A stretch of 61,487 bases of DNA, taken from DATKMK01 sp035541895 (lineage in GTDB: Bacteria; Desulfobacterota; Binatia; HRBIN30; JACQVA1). Each line of letters opens with the position of its first letter. The stretch's first letter is position 1. The notes under the pieces were generated by a model. It worked only from the letters and a program-made list of their open reading frames with translations. It searched no databases and had not been told where the DNA came from. The stretch spans positions 1 to 61,487 of the forward strand of contig DATKMK010000072.1 in assembly GCA_035541895.1 (NCBI GenBank), given 5' to 3'. The position numbers and the translations under genes were made by a program. Positions 17,855-26,811 of the stretch are shown here, piece after piece.

Positions 17855-19051
17855 TCACCCGCACGCTCCGACTCCGCGCAGCCGCGCAATTTCCTCAGCC
17901 GACTTCCCGAGTTCTCGCAGCACGTCGTCGGTGTGCTCGGCGAGCCCGGGCGGCGGAATCCGCAGCGAACCTGGCGACTCGCTCATGCGAAACAGCACGT
18001 TCATGGTTTTGAACGGCCCGTGCTTCGGATGCGTCCAATCAGCCACCGAGCCGATCGCCTTGAGCTGCTCCATCTCGAACAGGTCCTTCAGGCTGTTCAC
18101 GCGACACGCCGGCACGTCGAAGTCGTGGCAGAGCGTGAGCCAATGCGCGCACGTGTTGGTGAGAAAGATTTCCTGCAGGATGGCGATGAACTCGGCGCGG
18201 TTCTCGCACCGGTCGTTGTTGGTCGTGAACTTGGGACTCTTCAGCACGTCCGAGCGTCCGAGTCCTTCCATCAGCCGCTTGCAAAACGCGTTGGTCAAAC
18301 ACGCGACGATGAAGTAGCCGTCGTTGGCCTGGAACGCTTGATACGGCACGAGATCGGGGTGGCCGTTGCCGAACTTCTGATACTCGTGGCCGGTGTTGAG
18401 ATAGGCGGTGGAGATGTCGGCGAGCAACGAAATCGCCGCGTCGAGCATGGTGAGGTCGATGCGTTGGCCGACGCCGGTTTGGGTGCGGTGAAGCAAGGCC
18501 AGCGCGATCGCGAACGCGGCGTACGAGCCGGACGAGATGTCGGCGATCGGGCCGGCCGCCTTCGCCGGCGGGCCGCCGGGGAATCCGGTCAGCCCCATCA
18601 TGCCGCCGGTGGCTTGCAGAATGAGATCCATGCCCGGATCTTGTGCCATCGGACCAGTGCTGCCGAATGCGGTGATCGAGGCGTAGATCAGCCGCGAGTT
18701 GAGCGGCTTGAGGGCGTCGTAACCGAGCCCGAGCCGATCCATCACGCCGGGGCGGAAGTTTTCCACCAGCACGTCCGCGCCGGCGGCCATCTCGCGCACC
18801 AGCGCCGCGCCGTCGGGATGTTTGATGTCAACGCCGACCGAGCGCTTGTTGCGATTGAGTCCCCAAAAGTTGTAGCTGCCGACCTTCGGATCGGCGCCGC
18901 GCGCGTAGCGGATACTGTCGCCGCGATCGGGTTTCTCGATTTTCCACACGTCGGCGCCCATGTCGCCGAGCAGCGTGGTGCACCACGGCCCGGCGGCCTG
19001 ATGGCTGACATCGATGACGCGAATGCCTTTCAGCGGTCCCTTGTTTTCCAT
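17855..19051 (-). CDS. Family III CoA-transferase (CaiB/BaiF type)
   Basis: A 398-residue CoA-transferase. The N-terminal pattern is GIRVIDVSHQAAGPWCTTLLGDMGADVWKIE-like, followed by YNFWGLNRNKRSVGVDIK and ADVLVENFRPGVMDRLGLGY, all typical of the formyl-CoA transferase/CaiB/alpha-methylacyl-CoA racemase family. It moves CoA between carboxylates, or racemises 2-methylacyl-CoA, without ATP. It is nine bases downstream of an acyl-CoA ligase and surely in the same operon. Confidence 0.92.
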   Translation of the reverse strand: MENKGPLKGIRVIDVSHQAAGPWCTTLLGDMGADVWKIEKPDRGDSIRYARGADPKVGSYNFWGLNRNKRSVGVDIKHPDGAALVREMAAGADVLVENFRPGVMDRLGLGYDALKPLNSRLIYASITAFGSTGPMAQDPGMDLILQATGGMMGLTGFPGGPPAKAAGPIADISSGSYAAFAIALALLHRTQTGVGQRIDLTMLDAAISLLADISTAYLNTGHEYQKFGNGHPDLVPYQAFQANDGYFIVACLTNAFCKRLMEGLGRSDVLKSPKFTTNNDRCENRAEFIAILQEIFLTNTCAHWLTLCHDFDVPACRVNSLKDLFEMEQLKAIGSVADWTHPKHGPFKTMNVLFRMSESPGSLRIPPPGLAEHTDDVLRELGKSAEEIARLRGVGACG

Positions 19052-19060
19052 TGCGTGTCC

Positions 19061-20584
19061 TCAGCTGAACTGTTGCTTCAGTAGGTTCGTTTGTACCTTG
19101 TTGGCCGCGTTGCGCGGAAGTGCCGCGACGAACTCGATCCGGCGCGGCTTCTTGAAGGTCGAGAGGCGCGTCCCGGCGAAGGCTGTCAACGTCTCGCGAT
19201 CGAGGGCTGCGCCGTCACGCGTCACCACGATCGCCGTGACTTGCTCGCCCCATTTCGGATGCGGCGTGCCGATCACGGCGACATCCGCAACGTCCGGGTG
19301 CGCGCGCAACACGTCTTCGACTTCAACGGGCGAAACGTTTTCGCCGCCGGTGATGATGAGATCCTTTACCCGGCCGGTGATGAAGAAGTATCCGTCAGCG
19401 TCTCGCCGGCCGAGATCGCCGGTATGGAGCCAGCCGTCGCGAATGGCTGCCGCCGTCGCCTGCGGATCGCGGAAATAGCCTCGCATCACGGTCGGCCCGC
19501 CGATCACCAGCTCCCCTTCTTCGCTGGTTTCCGCGAGCGACCCATCGGCGCGCCGCACCGCTACCTGCACGTACGGATTCATCACCCCGACCGTGCCCGG
19601 CCGATCGAACACGCTGGTGCCGCGCGCCATCGCAACGCCGTTGGTCGATTCGCTCTGGCCGTACGCTTCGATGACTTCCGCGCCGGCGAAGATTCGCCCC
19701 AACGCGCGCTTCGCCTCCATCGGAGTGGCGGCGCCGCCGACGCTGACTTTCTCAACCGATCGCCGCACGTGTTCGGGAATCTCGTTCAGGGCGACGATGT
19801 CGAACACCATGCCGGCGATCAGCGGCAGATCGGTGATGCCGAATCGTTCGGTCGCCTCCAGCACCGCGGCGGTGTCGAATTTCTCGATCAAAACCGCGGT
19901 GGCACCGTGCAGGACCCGGCAGAGCAGGTGCGACACGAACACCGGCGTGTGCGTCAGCGGACTCAGGCACGCGCCGATACCCTTCGCGGCATCGCCGCGT
20001 GCGGTCGCGCACGCGAATGTCGACCACAGCAGATTCGCGTGCGTCACCATCACGCCCTTCGGCGCGCCGGTGGTCCCCGAGGTGTAGGCGAGTACCGCGA
20101 GATCCTCGGGCCTCGGTGCGCGCGGCGTTCGGGGCGGCCGTGACGTTGCTGCTCGCCGGAGCAGGCGCGGGCGGAGTGGGAAGTCGACGTCACAAGTGTA
20201 CGCGGGTAGGCCGACCGCCGCGGCCGCGCCTCTCGCCACGTCGGCGCGCGGCGCATCACACAGCAGCGCGCGAGCGCGGGAGTGCGCCAGCAGCCGCGCG
20301 ATTTCTTCGACGGTCGATCGCACGGAGATCGGCACCACAACCGCGCCGATACCCCACACCGCGAACATCGCGGCGACCAGCGCCGGTTCATTGGCCGCCA
20401 TCAGGCCGATGTGATCGCCCGCGCCCAGGCCGCGCTTGGCGAGCCACGTTGCAAGCGAGTGCGTCGCATCGTGCACCTCGCCGAATGTGATACGGCGATC
20501 ACGGAACACGAGGCCGCCGGCGTCGCCGCGACGTTGCGATTGATGGAGCAGGAAGTTCGGAGACGTTGGGAGCAAGAGACTCAT
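19061..20584 (-). CDS. AMP-forming acid-CoA ligase
   Basis: About 507 residues of the ANL superfamily. The P-loop is LAVLAYTSGTTGAPKGVMVTH, followed by IEAYGQSESTNGVAMARG, WLHTGDLGRRDADGYFFITG and VKDLIITGGENVSPVEVEDVL. The C-terminal catalytic lysine lies in PRNAANKVQTNLLK. The start is set at 20584 (MSLLLPTSPN), where homologous sequence begins; the frame is open 66 bases further. It heads the pair with the CoA-transferase nine bases downstream. Confidence 0.9.
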   Translation of the reverse strand: MSLLLPTSPNFLLHQSQRRGDAGGLVFRDRRITFGEVHDATHSLATWLAKRGLGAGDHIGLMAANEPALVAAMFAVWGIGAVVVPISVRSTVEEIARLLAHSRARALLCDAPRADVARGAAAAVGLPAYTCDVDFPLRPRLLRRAATSRPPRTPRAPRPEDLAVLAYTSGTTGAPKGVMVTHANLLWSTFACATARGDAAKGIGACLSPLTHTPVFVSHLLCRVLHGATAVLIEKFDTAAVLEATERFGITDLPLIAGMVFDIVALNEIPEHVRRSVEKVSVGGAATPMEAKRALGRIFAGAEVIEAYGQSESTNGVAMARGTSVFDRPGTVGVMNPYVQVAVRRADGSLAETSEEGELVIGGPTVMRGYFRDPQATAAAIRDGWLHTGDLGRRDADGYFFITGRVKDLIITGGENVSPVEVEDVLRAHPDVADVAVIGTPHPKWGEQVTAIVVTRDGAALDRETLTAFAGTRLSTFKKPRRIEFVAALPRNAANKVQTNLLKQQFS

Positions 20585-20654
20585 CTGACCTGACTGGAGT
20601 TCGCCTGGTCGAAGCGGGCGCAGCCCCGCAACCAACGACCGTTTCATCACCGGC

Positions 20655-22376
20655 TCAACTTTCTAGGCGATCGAGGTAGCCCGCCTGCTCGAACCGGGCG
20701 CGCAATGCGATCAGATCTTCGCCAGTGAAACGACGAAACTCGGTTGCACCGCGGGGCCGCCAGTAGACCGGATCTTCAATGCGATCGACACGAAACCCCT
20801 CGCGCTTCAACACCCGCTTGAGCACCTTGTTCGTCGCCGTGACGGCGACCTCGCGCGCCACCCGCACGAAGGTCGGGCGCCAGCGCGGCGGCAAGTTCGC
20901 CGCGCCATCAACGAATCGCGTGAAGGCAATCGGGTCGAATGTCGTGCCACTCTGCAGTGCGAGCGTCGCCATCACTTGATCGCCGGCTTCGGGGTCGGGC
21001 ACGCCGTAGACGCTCGCCAGCATCACGTCGCGATAGCGGCTCAAGCTTTCCTCGATCGGACGTGCCAGAAAATTCTCGCCGCCGACACGCAGCCACTCGG
21101 CGTCGCGACCGGCGAAGTAGATGAAGCCGTCGGCGTCGCGATAGCCGAGATCGCCGGTATGGAACCAGCCGTTGCGCGTGCGCTGCTGGGTCGACTCCGC
21201 GTCCTTGTAATAGCCTTCGAACATGAACACGCCGCCGGTGTTGACGATCTCGCCGACGGCTTCGTCGGCGTTGAGCAGATGTCCGCCGTCGTCGAAGCGC
21301 GCCGCCGGACACTCGTCACCGTCTTCGTTCAGAATCTTGACCCCTTCGGCACGTCCGAGGCTGCGTGCCGGGTCACCAGGTTGACGCGAAAAGCCGACGC
21401 CGACTTCACTGGCGCCGTAGCCGTCGATGACTTCGCACCCGAAGCGCGTGGCGAACGCCTCGATGTATTGGCGCGGCGCCTCGTTGCCATACGCCAAGCG
21501 CAACGGATTGTCGGCATCGTCTGGGCGACTCGGGGTGTCCATGATGTAGGCGAACGGCGTCCCGACGTAATTGAACAACGTCGCATGGTAGCGACGGATG
21601 TCGGCGAGAAAGCTGCTTTTGCTGAAGCGACGAGCCAGCGCGATGCCGCCGGCGGCCGAGAGGGCGGGAATCAGCGCAAGGATCTGCGCGTTGGCGTGAT
21701 ACAGCGGCATTGCCGAATAGACGGTGTCATCGGGAGTGAAGTGACACATGTGCACCGATGCGCCCCAGCCGAGCATCATCAGGCGTCCGTGACTGTTGAG
21801 CACGCCCTTCGGTGCTTTGGTGGTGCCGGAAGTGAAGATGATCATCAATAGGTCGGTCGGCTCGACCGCGACGTTGGGGTCGGCATCGGATGCTGTCGCA
21901 AGCGAGCTGGCCAGCTCGCGCCACGTGTCGACGTTGTTTCGTCCGGCAACGAACACCGTCACCCGCAACGTCGGATCGCTCTGCAGCGCCACTCGCAATT
22001 GCTCGCCGTAGCGCGGCTCGACGACGACGACTTGACAATCGGCGTACGCGATATCGCGCGCGAGGAACTCGCCGGTACGAGTCGGATTGAGTCCCACCAG
22101 AGCCGCCCCGGCGAGCGCGCAGCCGGACTGGGTGAAGACGAACTCGGGAAGATTGTCCATCAACACGCCGACGTGAAACGGGCGGGTCGAATCGCGATGG
22201 CTGAGAAACACATTGGCGTAGCGACAGGCTTCTCGCAGGGTTTGGGCGTAGCTCCAACTCGCGTCTTCGAAGCGCAGAAACACCCGATCGCCGCTGTCCA
22301 TCGCGCGAGCGCGCAGCGCCGCGCCCATGGTCGGCGACGGGGCGGCGTTTGGCAGCGGCGCGGTGTTCGAATCCAC
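20655..22376 (-). CDS. Long-chain acyl-CoA ligase, FadD17/FATP-like
   Basis: A 573-residue ANL ligase. Motifs are LLMIIFTSGTTKAPKGVLNSH, VIDGYGASEVGVGFSRQPGD, FHTGDLGYRDADGFIYFAGR and WLRVGGENFLARPIEE. The last form, with GENF rather than GENI, is typical of the FATP/FadD17 branch that activates long-chain or sterol side-chain acids. It is 70 bases upstream of the second ligase. A palindrome suited to a TetR-type regulator lies about 20 bases upstream of the start codon. Confidence 0.9.
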   Translation of the reverse strand: MDSNTAPLPNAAPSPTMGAALRARAMDSGDRVFLRFEDASWSYAQTLREACRYANVFLSHRDSTRPFHVGVLMDNLPEFVFTQSGCALAGAALVGLNPTRTGEFLARDIAYADCQVVVVEPRYGEQLRVALQSDPTLRVTVFVAGRNNVDTWRELASSLATASDADPNVAVEPTDLLMIIFTSGTTKAPKGVLNSHGRLMMLGWGASVHMCHFTPDDTVYSAMPLYHANAQILALIPALSAAGGIALARRFSKSSFLADIRRYHATLFNYVGTPFAYIMDTPSRPDDADNPLRLAYGNEAPRQYIEAFATRFGCEVIDGYGASEVGVGFSRQPGDPARSLGRAEGVKILNEDGDECPAARFDDGGHLLNADEAVGEIVNTGGVFMFEGYYKDAESTQQRTRNGWFHTGDLGYRDADGFIYFAGRDAEWLRVGGENFLARPIEESLSRYRDVMLASVYGVPDPEAGDQVMATLALQSGTTFDPIAFTRFVDGAANLPPRWRPTFVRVAREVAVTATNKVLKRVLKREGFRVDRIEDPVYWRPRGATEFRRFTGEDLIALRARFEQAGYLDRLES

Positions 22377-22396
22377 GTACAGGACTCCTGGCAGGT

Positions 22397-22416
22397 TAAC
22401 GAGCGTTAGTCGCTCG
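22397..22416. promoter_or_regulatory. Overlapping palindromes upstream of the acyl-CoA ligase, candidate operator
   Basis: TAACGAGCGTTA (22397-22408) has perfect 5-bp arms, and CGAGCG-N5-CGCTCG (22400-22416) overlaps it. They lie 21 bases upstream of the ATG at 22376, where a TetR-family repressor would sit. No regulator gene is linked, so the assignment is inference. Confidence 0.4.
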
Positions 22417-22450
22417 ATACCAGCGCGGTGTGCGGGATGTCAACGGAGGT

Positions 22451-22506
22451 GGTGAAACGGTGAGTGGTGACGGGTGAGCGGTGATTGGTAAGTGGTAGGT
22501 GGAAGA
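22451..22506. repeat. GTGAG-rich imperfect tandem tract
   Basis: Imperfect repeats of the type GTGAGTGGTGA / GGTGAGCGGTGAT fill the gap between the FadD-like and CoA-transferase genes. They resemble tracts at 7812, 34171, 47955 and 56329. No coding or hairpin function is apparent. Confidence 0.55.
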
Positions 22507-22514
22507 TGGGAGAT

Positions 22515-23723
22515 TCACCCAATCACTGCACTAGTGCGCAGGCCCGCGATGTCGGCGTCGCGGTAGCCCAGGTGGCGGAGGATTTCGTCGGTGTGCTCGC
22601 CGAGACGTGGTGGATGGCGGCGCAGCGATGGCGGCGTGTCCTTGAACCGTACCGGGTTGCGCAGATAGCGGATCTGGCCGGCCTCGGCGTGCTCGGCCTC
22701 GAAGACCGTGCGGTTCGCAGTCACTTGCGGATCGGCGAGAAACTGCTCGACCGAGTTCGCCGGCGCCAGCGGCGCTCCGTACTTGCGTGCCCGCGCGACG
22801 ACTTCCGCAGTTGGCAGTTTGCGGAGCGCGGCTTCCATCTGCGGGAGCAACTCCTTGCCGTTGACGATGCGCAGAATCAGATTGGCGTAGCGTTCATCGC
22901 CGATGAGATCCTCGCGCTCGAGCACGCGGCACATGGCGTGAAACTGCGGGTCCTCGATCAGCATCATCACCACGTGGCCGTCGGCGGTTTCCCACGTGCG
23001 GTGGATGTCGGTGAGGCTGGGCAGATTTTTCCACTCGTCGGTGGGCAGAAACGTGTCGCGCAAGATTGATTCGGGTAAGATGAATGCCGCGAAGGCGTCG
23101 AGCATGGCGAGGTCGACGAGCTGTCCGCGCCCGCCGTTGCGCTCGCGCGCCAGCAGCGCGGCGAGCACGCCGTAGGCGGCGGTGAGCGCGGTCGACTTGT
23201 CGGCGATCATGCTTTTCACCAACTCGGGCCCGCGCGTCGCCCCTTGCGCCGGCATGAAGCCCGTGAGGCCCTGAATGACCGTGTCGTACGCCGGCTGTGC
23301 GACGTACGGTCCGTCGGGGCCGAAGCCGCTGATCGCCAAGTACACCAGCTTCGAATTGTGGGCGCTCAGCGTCGGGTAGTCGATCCCGAGTCGCTCGGCG
23401 ACGCCGGGGCGGAAATTCTGCACCAGCACGTCGGCGGTCTGCGCCAGGTGCTGCGCAATCGCTTGCCCTTGTGGCTGCTTGAGGTCGATGGCGATGCTGC
23501 GCTTGTTGCGATTGAAGTGCGTGAACGTCGCACTCAGTCCGCCTTTGAACGGCGGTCCCATCATCCGCGTGCTATCGCCGCGCAACGCTTCGATCTTGAT
23601 GACATCGGCGCCGAGATCGCCGAGAATCATCGCACACATCGGCCCGGAGAAGACGGTAGAGAATTCGAGCACCGTCATGCCGGCGCACGGGCCGGTCGGA
23701 GCGTCACCAAGTCGTACGTTCAT
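22515..23723 (-). CDS. Family III CoA-transferase (CaiB/BaiF type)
   Basis: A 402-residue family III CoA-transferase. Landmarks are MTVLEFSTVFSGPMCAMILG, GADVIKIEALRGDSTRMMG, HFNRNKRSIAIDLK and ADVLVQNFRPGVAERLGIDY. The start at 23723 (MNVRLGDAP) is preferred; the open frame upstream runs antisense to recQ. It is a paralogue of the gene at 17855-19051 and sits at the head of the minus-strand acyl-CoA activation island. Confidence 0.92.
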   Translation of the reverse strand: MNVRLGDAPTGPCAGMTVLEFSTVFSGPMCAMILGDLGADVIKIEALRGDSTRMMGPPFKGGLSATFTHFNRNKRSIAIDLKQPQGQAIAQHLAQTADVLVQNFRPGVAERLGIDYPTLSAHNSKLVYLAISGFGPDGPYVAQPAYDTVIQGLTGFMPAQGATRGPELVKSMIADKSTALTAAYGVLAALLARERNGGRGQLVDLAMLDAFAAFILPESILRDTFLPTDEWKNLPSLTDIHRTWETADGHVVMMLIEDPQFHAMCRVLEREDLIGDERYANLILRIVNGKELLPQMEAALRKLPTAEVVARARKYGAPLAPANSVEQFLADPQVTANRTVFEAEHAEAGQIRYLRNPVRFKDTPPSLRRHPPRLGEHTDEILRHLGYRDADIAGLRTSAVIG

Positions 23724-23837
23724 GCGCGAGTGATGTAGCAGATTGTCGCGTGCCGATGGTAGCGCCTTAAGACCTTCGTGCGAGATCGGTTCTCTCGACC
23801 ACAGTCCTTTGATAAGGCAGCGGCGCTTCTGGTCCAC

Positions 23838-25748
23838 ATGAATACGAAACCCGAGCCAGCGCTTGCGCCGATTCTCGCCACGGTCCGCCGCTACTGGGGC
23901 TACGACACCCTGCGGCCGTTGCAGGCGGAGGCGATTCGCGCTGGGCTCGATCATTGTGATTCGTTGGTGGTCATGCCCACCGGCGGGGGCAAATCGCTGT
24001 GCTACCAAGTGCCGCCGGCGGTGACGAATCGCACCGACGTCGTGGTCTCGCCGTTGATCGCCTTGATGAAAGACCAGGTCGACGGCTTGCGCGCCAACGG
24101 GTATCCCGCCGCGGCGTTGCACAGCGGCACGCCCGCCGACGCGCAGCGCGAGATCGAAGCGAAGATCATCGCCGGGGAATTTCGATTGGTCTTCGTTGCC
24201 CCCGAACGCTTGCTGACGCCACGCTTTCTGCAAGTAATTGAGCGTCTCAAGGTTCAGGCATTCGCCATCGACGAAGCCCACTGCATCAGTCAGTGGGGCC
24301 ACGACTTTCGGCCGGAGTATCGCGAACTGGCGTGTCTGAAGGAGCGTTTTCCACGCGCGAGCGTGCACGCATACACGGCGACGGCGACCGAGCGCGTGCG
24401 CGCCGACATCGCTGCACAACTTCGCTTGCGCGACCCGGCAATTCTCGTCGGCACGTTCGATCGACCGAACTTGGTCTACCGCGTCGTGCCACGCGTTGAT
24501 AGACGCACGCAGGTCTTCGAAATCTTACGGCGACATGCCGGACAGGCGGCGATCGTCTACTGCCTCAGTCGGCGCGATACCGAGGAGATGGCCGAGGCAC
24601 TGCGGGCTCGCGGCCTGCGCGCCGCGTCGTATCATGCCGGCTTGGAGGCCGACGAGCGTCGTCGCACGCAGGACGCGTTCGCGCGCGAGCAGATCGACGT
24701 GGTCGCCGCCACCGTGGCCTTCGGGATGGGGATCGATCGTAGCGACGTGCGCAGCGTGATCCATGCCGCCATGCCCAAATCGATCGAGCACTACCAGCAG
24801 GAAACCGGGCGTGCCGGACGCGACGGACTCGCGGCGGAGTGCGTCCTGCTGTACTCGGCCGCCGACGTCATGCGGTGGGAATCCCTGATTCGCAAGAGTA
24901 CCGCGGAGGCCGGCGCCGCGGACAACGTCGCCGCGGCGGCGTTCGCGCTGCTGAACGAGATGCGCCGCTTCGCGGCGAGCCTGCAGTGTCGTCACCGCGG
25001 GTTGTCGGAATATTTTGGCCAAACATACCCGCGAGCGAATTGCGGCGCGTGCGATGTCTGCCTCGACGAGGTCGAAGGGCTCGCCGATGCGACCGTGACG
25101 GCGCAGAAGATTCTGTCGTGCGTGGCGCGGACCGACGAGCGCTTCGGGGCGATGCACATCGTCGACGTCTTGCTCGGCGCCAACACCGAACGAGTACGCC
25201 AGTGGCGCCACGAGCAGCTCAGCACCTACGGTTTGCTCAAAGGGACGGGCCGCAAGGCGCTGACCAGCATGATCTATCAACTCATCGATGCCGGCGTGTT
25301 GGCGCGGACCGATGACGAGCGGCCGATCTTGCAACTCACCGACGCGTCGTGGCGGGTGATGCGCGGCGAACAGCCCGTGCGCCTGGTGCAGCCGAAGGCC
25401 GCGCCGTCGCGGCAAGCACGCCTCGAAGTCGGCTCAACGGACGGCATCGACGAGGGACTCTTCGAGAGTCTGCGGGCGTTGCGCCGCAGCGTTGCCAATG
25501 AGCGCGGCGTGCCGCCGTACCTGATCTTCAACGACGCGACGCTGCGCGACATGGCTCGGGTGCGACCGGCATCGCCGGCGGCGCTGCGCACCATCCGCGG
25601 CGTCGGTGAACGGAAGTTGGCCGATCTCGGCGAACGCTTCTTGACTCACATCGCGACCTATTGCCGCGAGCGCAACCTTCCGTTGGATGGGGTTGGCGAT
25701 CGCGTCACGCCGGCAAGCGGTACAAGCGCGCAGCGTTCCCACCCATAA
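23838..25748 (+). CDS. recQ: ATP-dependent DNA helicase RecQ
   Basis: A 636-residue 3'-5' SF2 helicase. Walker A is PTGGGKS (about residues 47-53), the Walker B box is DEAHCISQWGHDFRPEY, and motif VI is QETGRAGRDG. The RecQ zinc-binding region is present with a CGACDVC cluster, followed by a winged-helix RQC part and a C-terminal HRDC-like helix-hairpin-helix segment (LRTIRGVGERKLADLG). It resolves stalled forks and recombination intermediates. The start ATG at 23838 is chosen by homology. The 3' end overlaps the convergent amidohydrolase gene by 44 bases. Confidence 0.95.
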   Translation: MNTKPEPALAPILATVRRYWGYDTLRPLQAEAIRAGLDHCDSLVVMPTGGGKSLCYQVPPAVTNRTDVVVSPLIALMKDQVDGLRANGYPAAALHSGTPADAQREIEAKIIAGEFRLVFVAPERLLTPRFLQVIERLKVQAFAIDEAHCISQWGHDFRPEYRELACLKERFPRASVHAYTATATERVRADIAAQLRLRDPAILVGTFDRPNLVYRVVPRVDRRTQVFEILRRHAGQAAIVYCLSRRDTEEMAEALRARGLRAASYHAGLEADERRRTQDAFAREQIDVVAATVAFGMGIDRSDVRSVIHAAMPKSIEHYQQETGRAGRDGLAAECVLLYSAADVMRWESLIRKSTAEAGAADNVAAAAFALLNEMRRFAASLQCRHRGLSEYFGQTYPRANCGACDVCLDEVEGLADATVTAQKILSCVARTDERFGAMHIVDVLLGANTERVRQWRHEQLSTYGLLKGTGRKALTSMIYQLIDAGVLARTDDERPILQLTDASWRVMRGEQPVRLVQPKAAPSRQARLEVGSTDGIDEGLFESLRALRRSVANERGVPPYLIFNDATLRDMARVRPASPAALRTIRGVGERKLADLGERFLTHIATYCRERNLPLDGVGDRVTPASGTSAQRSHP

Positions 25749-26784
25749 TGCGCGCCTTCACCTCGGGGGTGATGTCGGTGCGCTCGCGCATTGGTTTGGT
25801 GGAGTTGGGGAAGTCGCCGTCCCAGTGCGGATAGTCGCTGGCGTACATCACGAAGTCCGGCCCCAGCAGGTCGACCACCGTCGGCAACGTCGCCTCTTCC
25901 GGCTCGCAACTGACGTAGAGCTGTCCGCGGGCGATGTATTCTTCGGGCTTGTGCTTGCACTGTGGCGTCAACCGGCCGCGCTTTTCAAGATGCTCGTGCA
26001 TGCGCTCGACAAAGTACGGCACCCAGCCGACGCCGGATTCGAGCAGCGCCACGCGCAGCTTCGGGTGCCGCTCCAACACGCCGCCGAGCACCAGCGCGGT
26101 CGACGCGACCATCATGTCGAACGGAAAGCTGAGGCAGTGGACCTGTAGATAGTTGTCGAAGCGATGCGAGCCGAGGTTCGGGAGATGAATGCCGGGCGCG
26201 CCGTGGATGCCGAGCGCCATGTCGAGGTCTTCGGCGGCGCTGTAGAAGGGATCCAGATCCGGATGATCCAGATTGCGCTCCTTGAGCACCGCCGGGATCA
26301 TCGTGGCGACGTGTCCCTGCCGCTTGGCGTCGCGCATGATCGCGATCGACTCGCTGACGTTCTCGATCGGTACGATGGCGACGCCGAAGAAGCGCTTCGG
26401 GCTGTGCGCGCAGTAGCTCGCGAGCCATTGGTTGTAGCGGTGCGCGACCTCGGCGGCGAACCGCTGATCGGTATAGGCCGGCAAGCCCAGCGTTGCGCTC
26501 GGAAAGAAGATCATCTGCTCGATGCCCTCGAGGTCCGCGTCTTTCAGCACGCCCTCGGGCGTGAACGGGTTGGCGCCGCGGTCGAGACACATGCCTTCTT
26601 CGGCACGGCAGCCGGCGCCCGGCCCGGTTGCTTGCGGGTAACGGCGGCCTTCGATCACCAGCGCCGAGCCGTCATCCATCGACTCGGCGAAGCGGATCTT
26701 GTCAGGGAAGCGCTGCATGAGTTCCGCCATCAGTTCTCGGCCCTCGATGATGTGGGCGTCGGCATCGACCACTCGCAGGCTCAT
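25705..26784 (-). CDS. Amidohydrolase family 2 (ACMSD-like) metal-dependent hydrolase
   Basis: A 359-residue TIM-barrel metal hydrolase of the amidohydrolase-2/decarboxylase group. The N-terminal metal motif is VVDADAHIIEG. The later His is near LGIHGAPGIHLPN, and the C-terminal Asp is in FVMYASDYPHWDGDFP. Members act as decarboxylases or hydrolases of aromatic or oxo-acid compounds; the reaction here is unknown. It is preceded 27 bases upstream by the HSL hydrolase gene on the same strand, which suggests an operon. A GGAGA site lies before its ATG. Confidence 0.88.
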   Translation of the reverse strand: MSLRVVDADAHIIEGRELMAELMQRFPDKIRFAESMDDGSALVIEGRRYPQATGPGAGCRAEEGMCLDRGANPFTPEGVLKDADLEGIEQMIFFPSATLGLPAYTDQRFAAEVAHRYNQWLASYCAHSPKRFFGVAIVPIENVSESIAIMRDAKRQGHVATMIPAVLKERNLDHPDLDPFYSAAEDLDMALGIHGAPGIHLPNLGSHRFDNYLQVHCLSFPFDMMVASTALVLGGVLERHPKLRVALLESGVGWVPYFVERMHEHLEKRGRLTPQCKHKPEEYIARGQLYVSCEPEEATLPTVVDLLGPDFVMYASDYPHWDGDFPNSTKPMRERTDITPEVKARIMGGNAARLYRLPA

Positions 26785-26811
26785 TGCGATTCTCCTTGAC
26801 GGCGGATCTGA

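Noticed and set aside
17600..17860. A 115-codon minus-strand frame in the gap between the acyl-CoA synthetase and CoA-transferase genes
   Set aside because: Its translation (Arg/Ser/Ala-rich, with no motif) looks like non-coding GC-rich DNA, and no ribosome binding site is present.
17591..19084. A 497-codon plus-strand frame opposite the CoA-transferase gene
   Set aside because: No recognisable domain; the minus-strand CoA-transferase has full family motifs.
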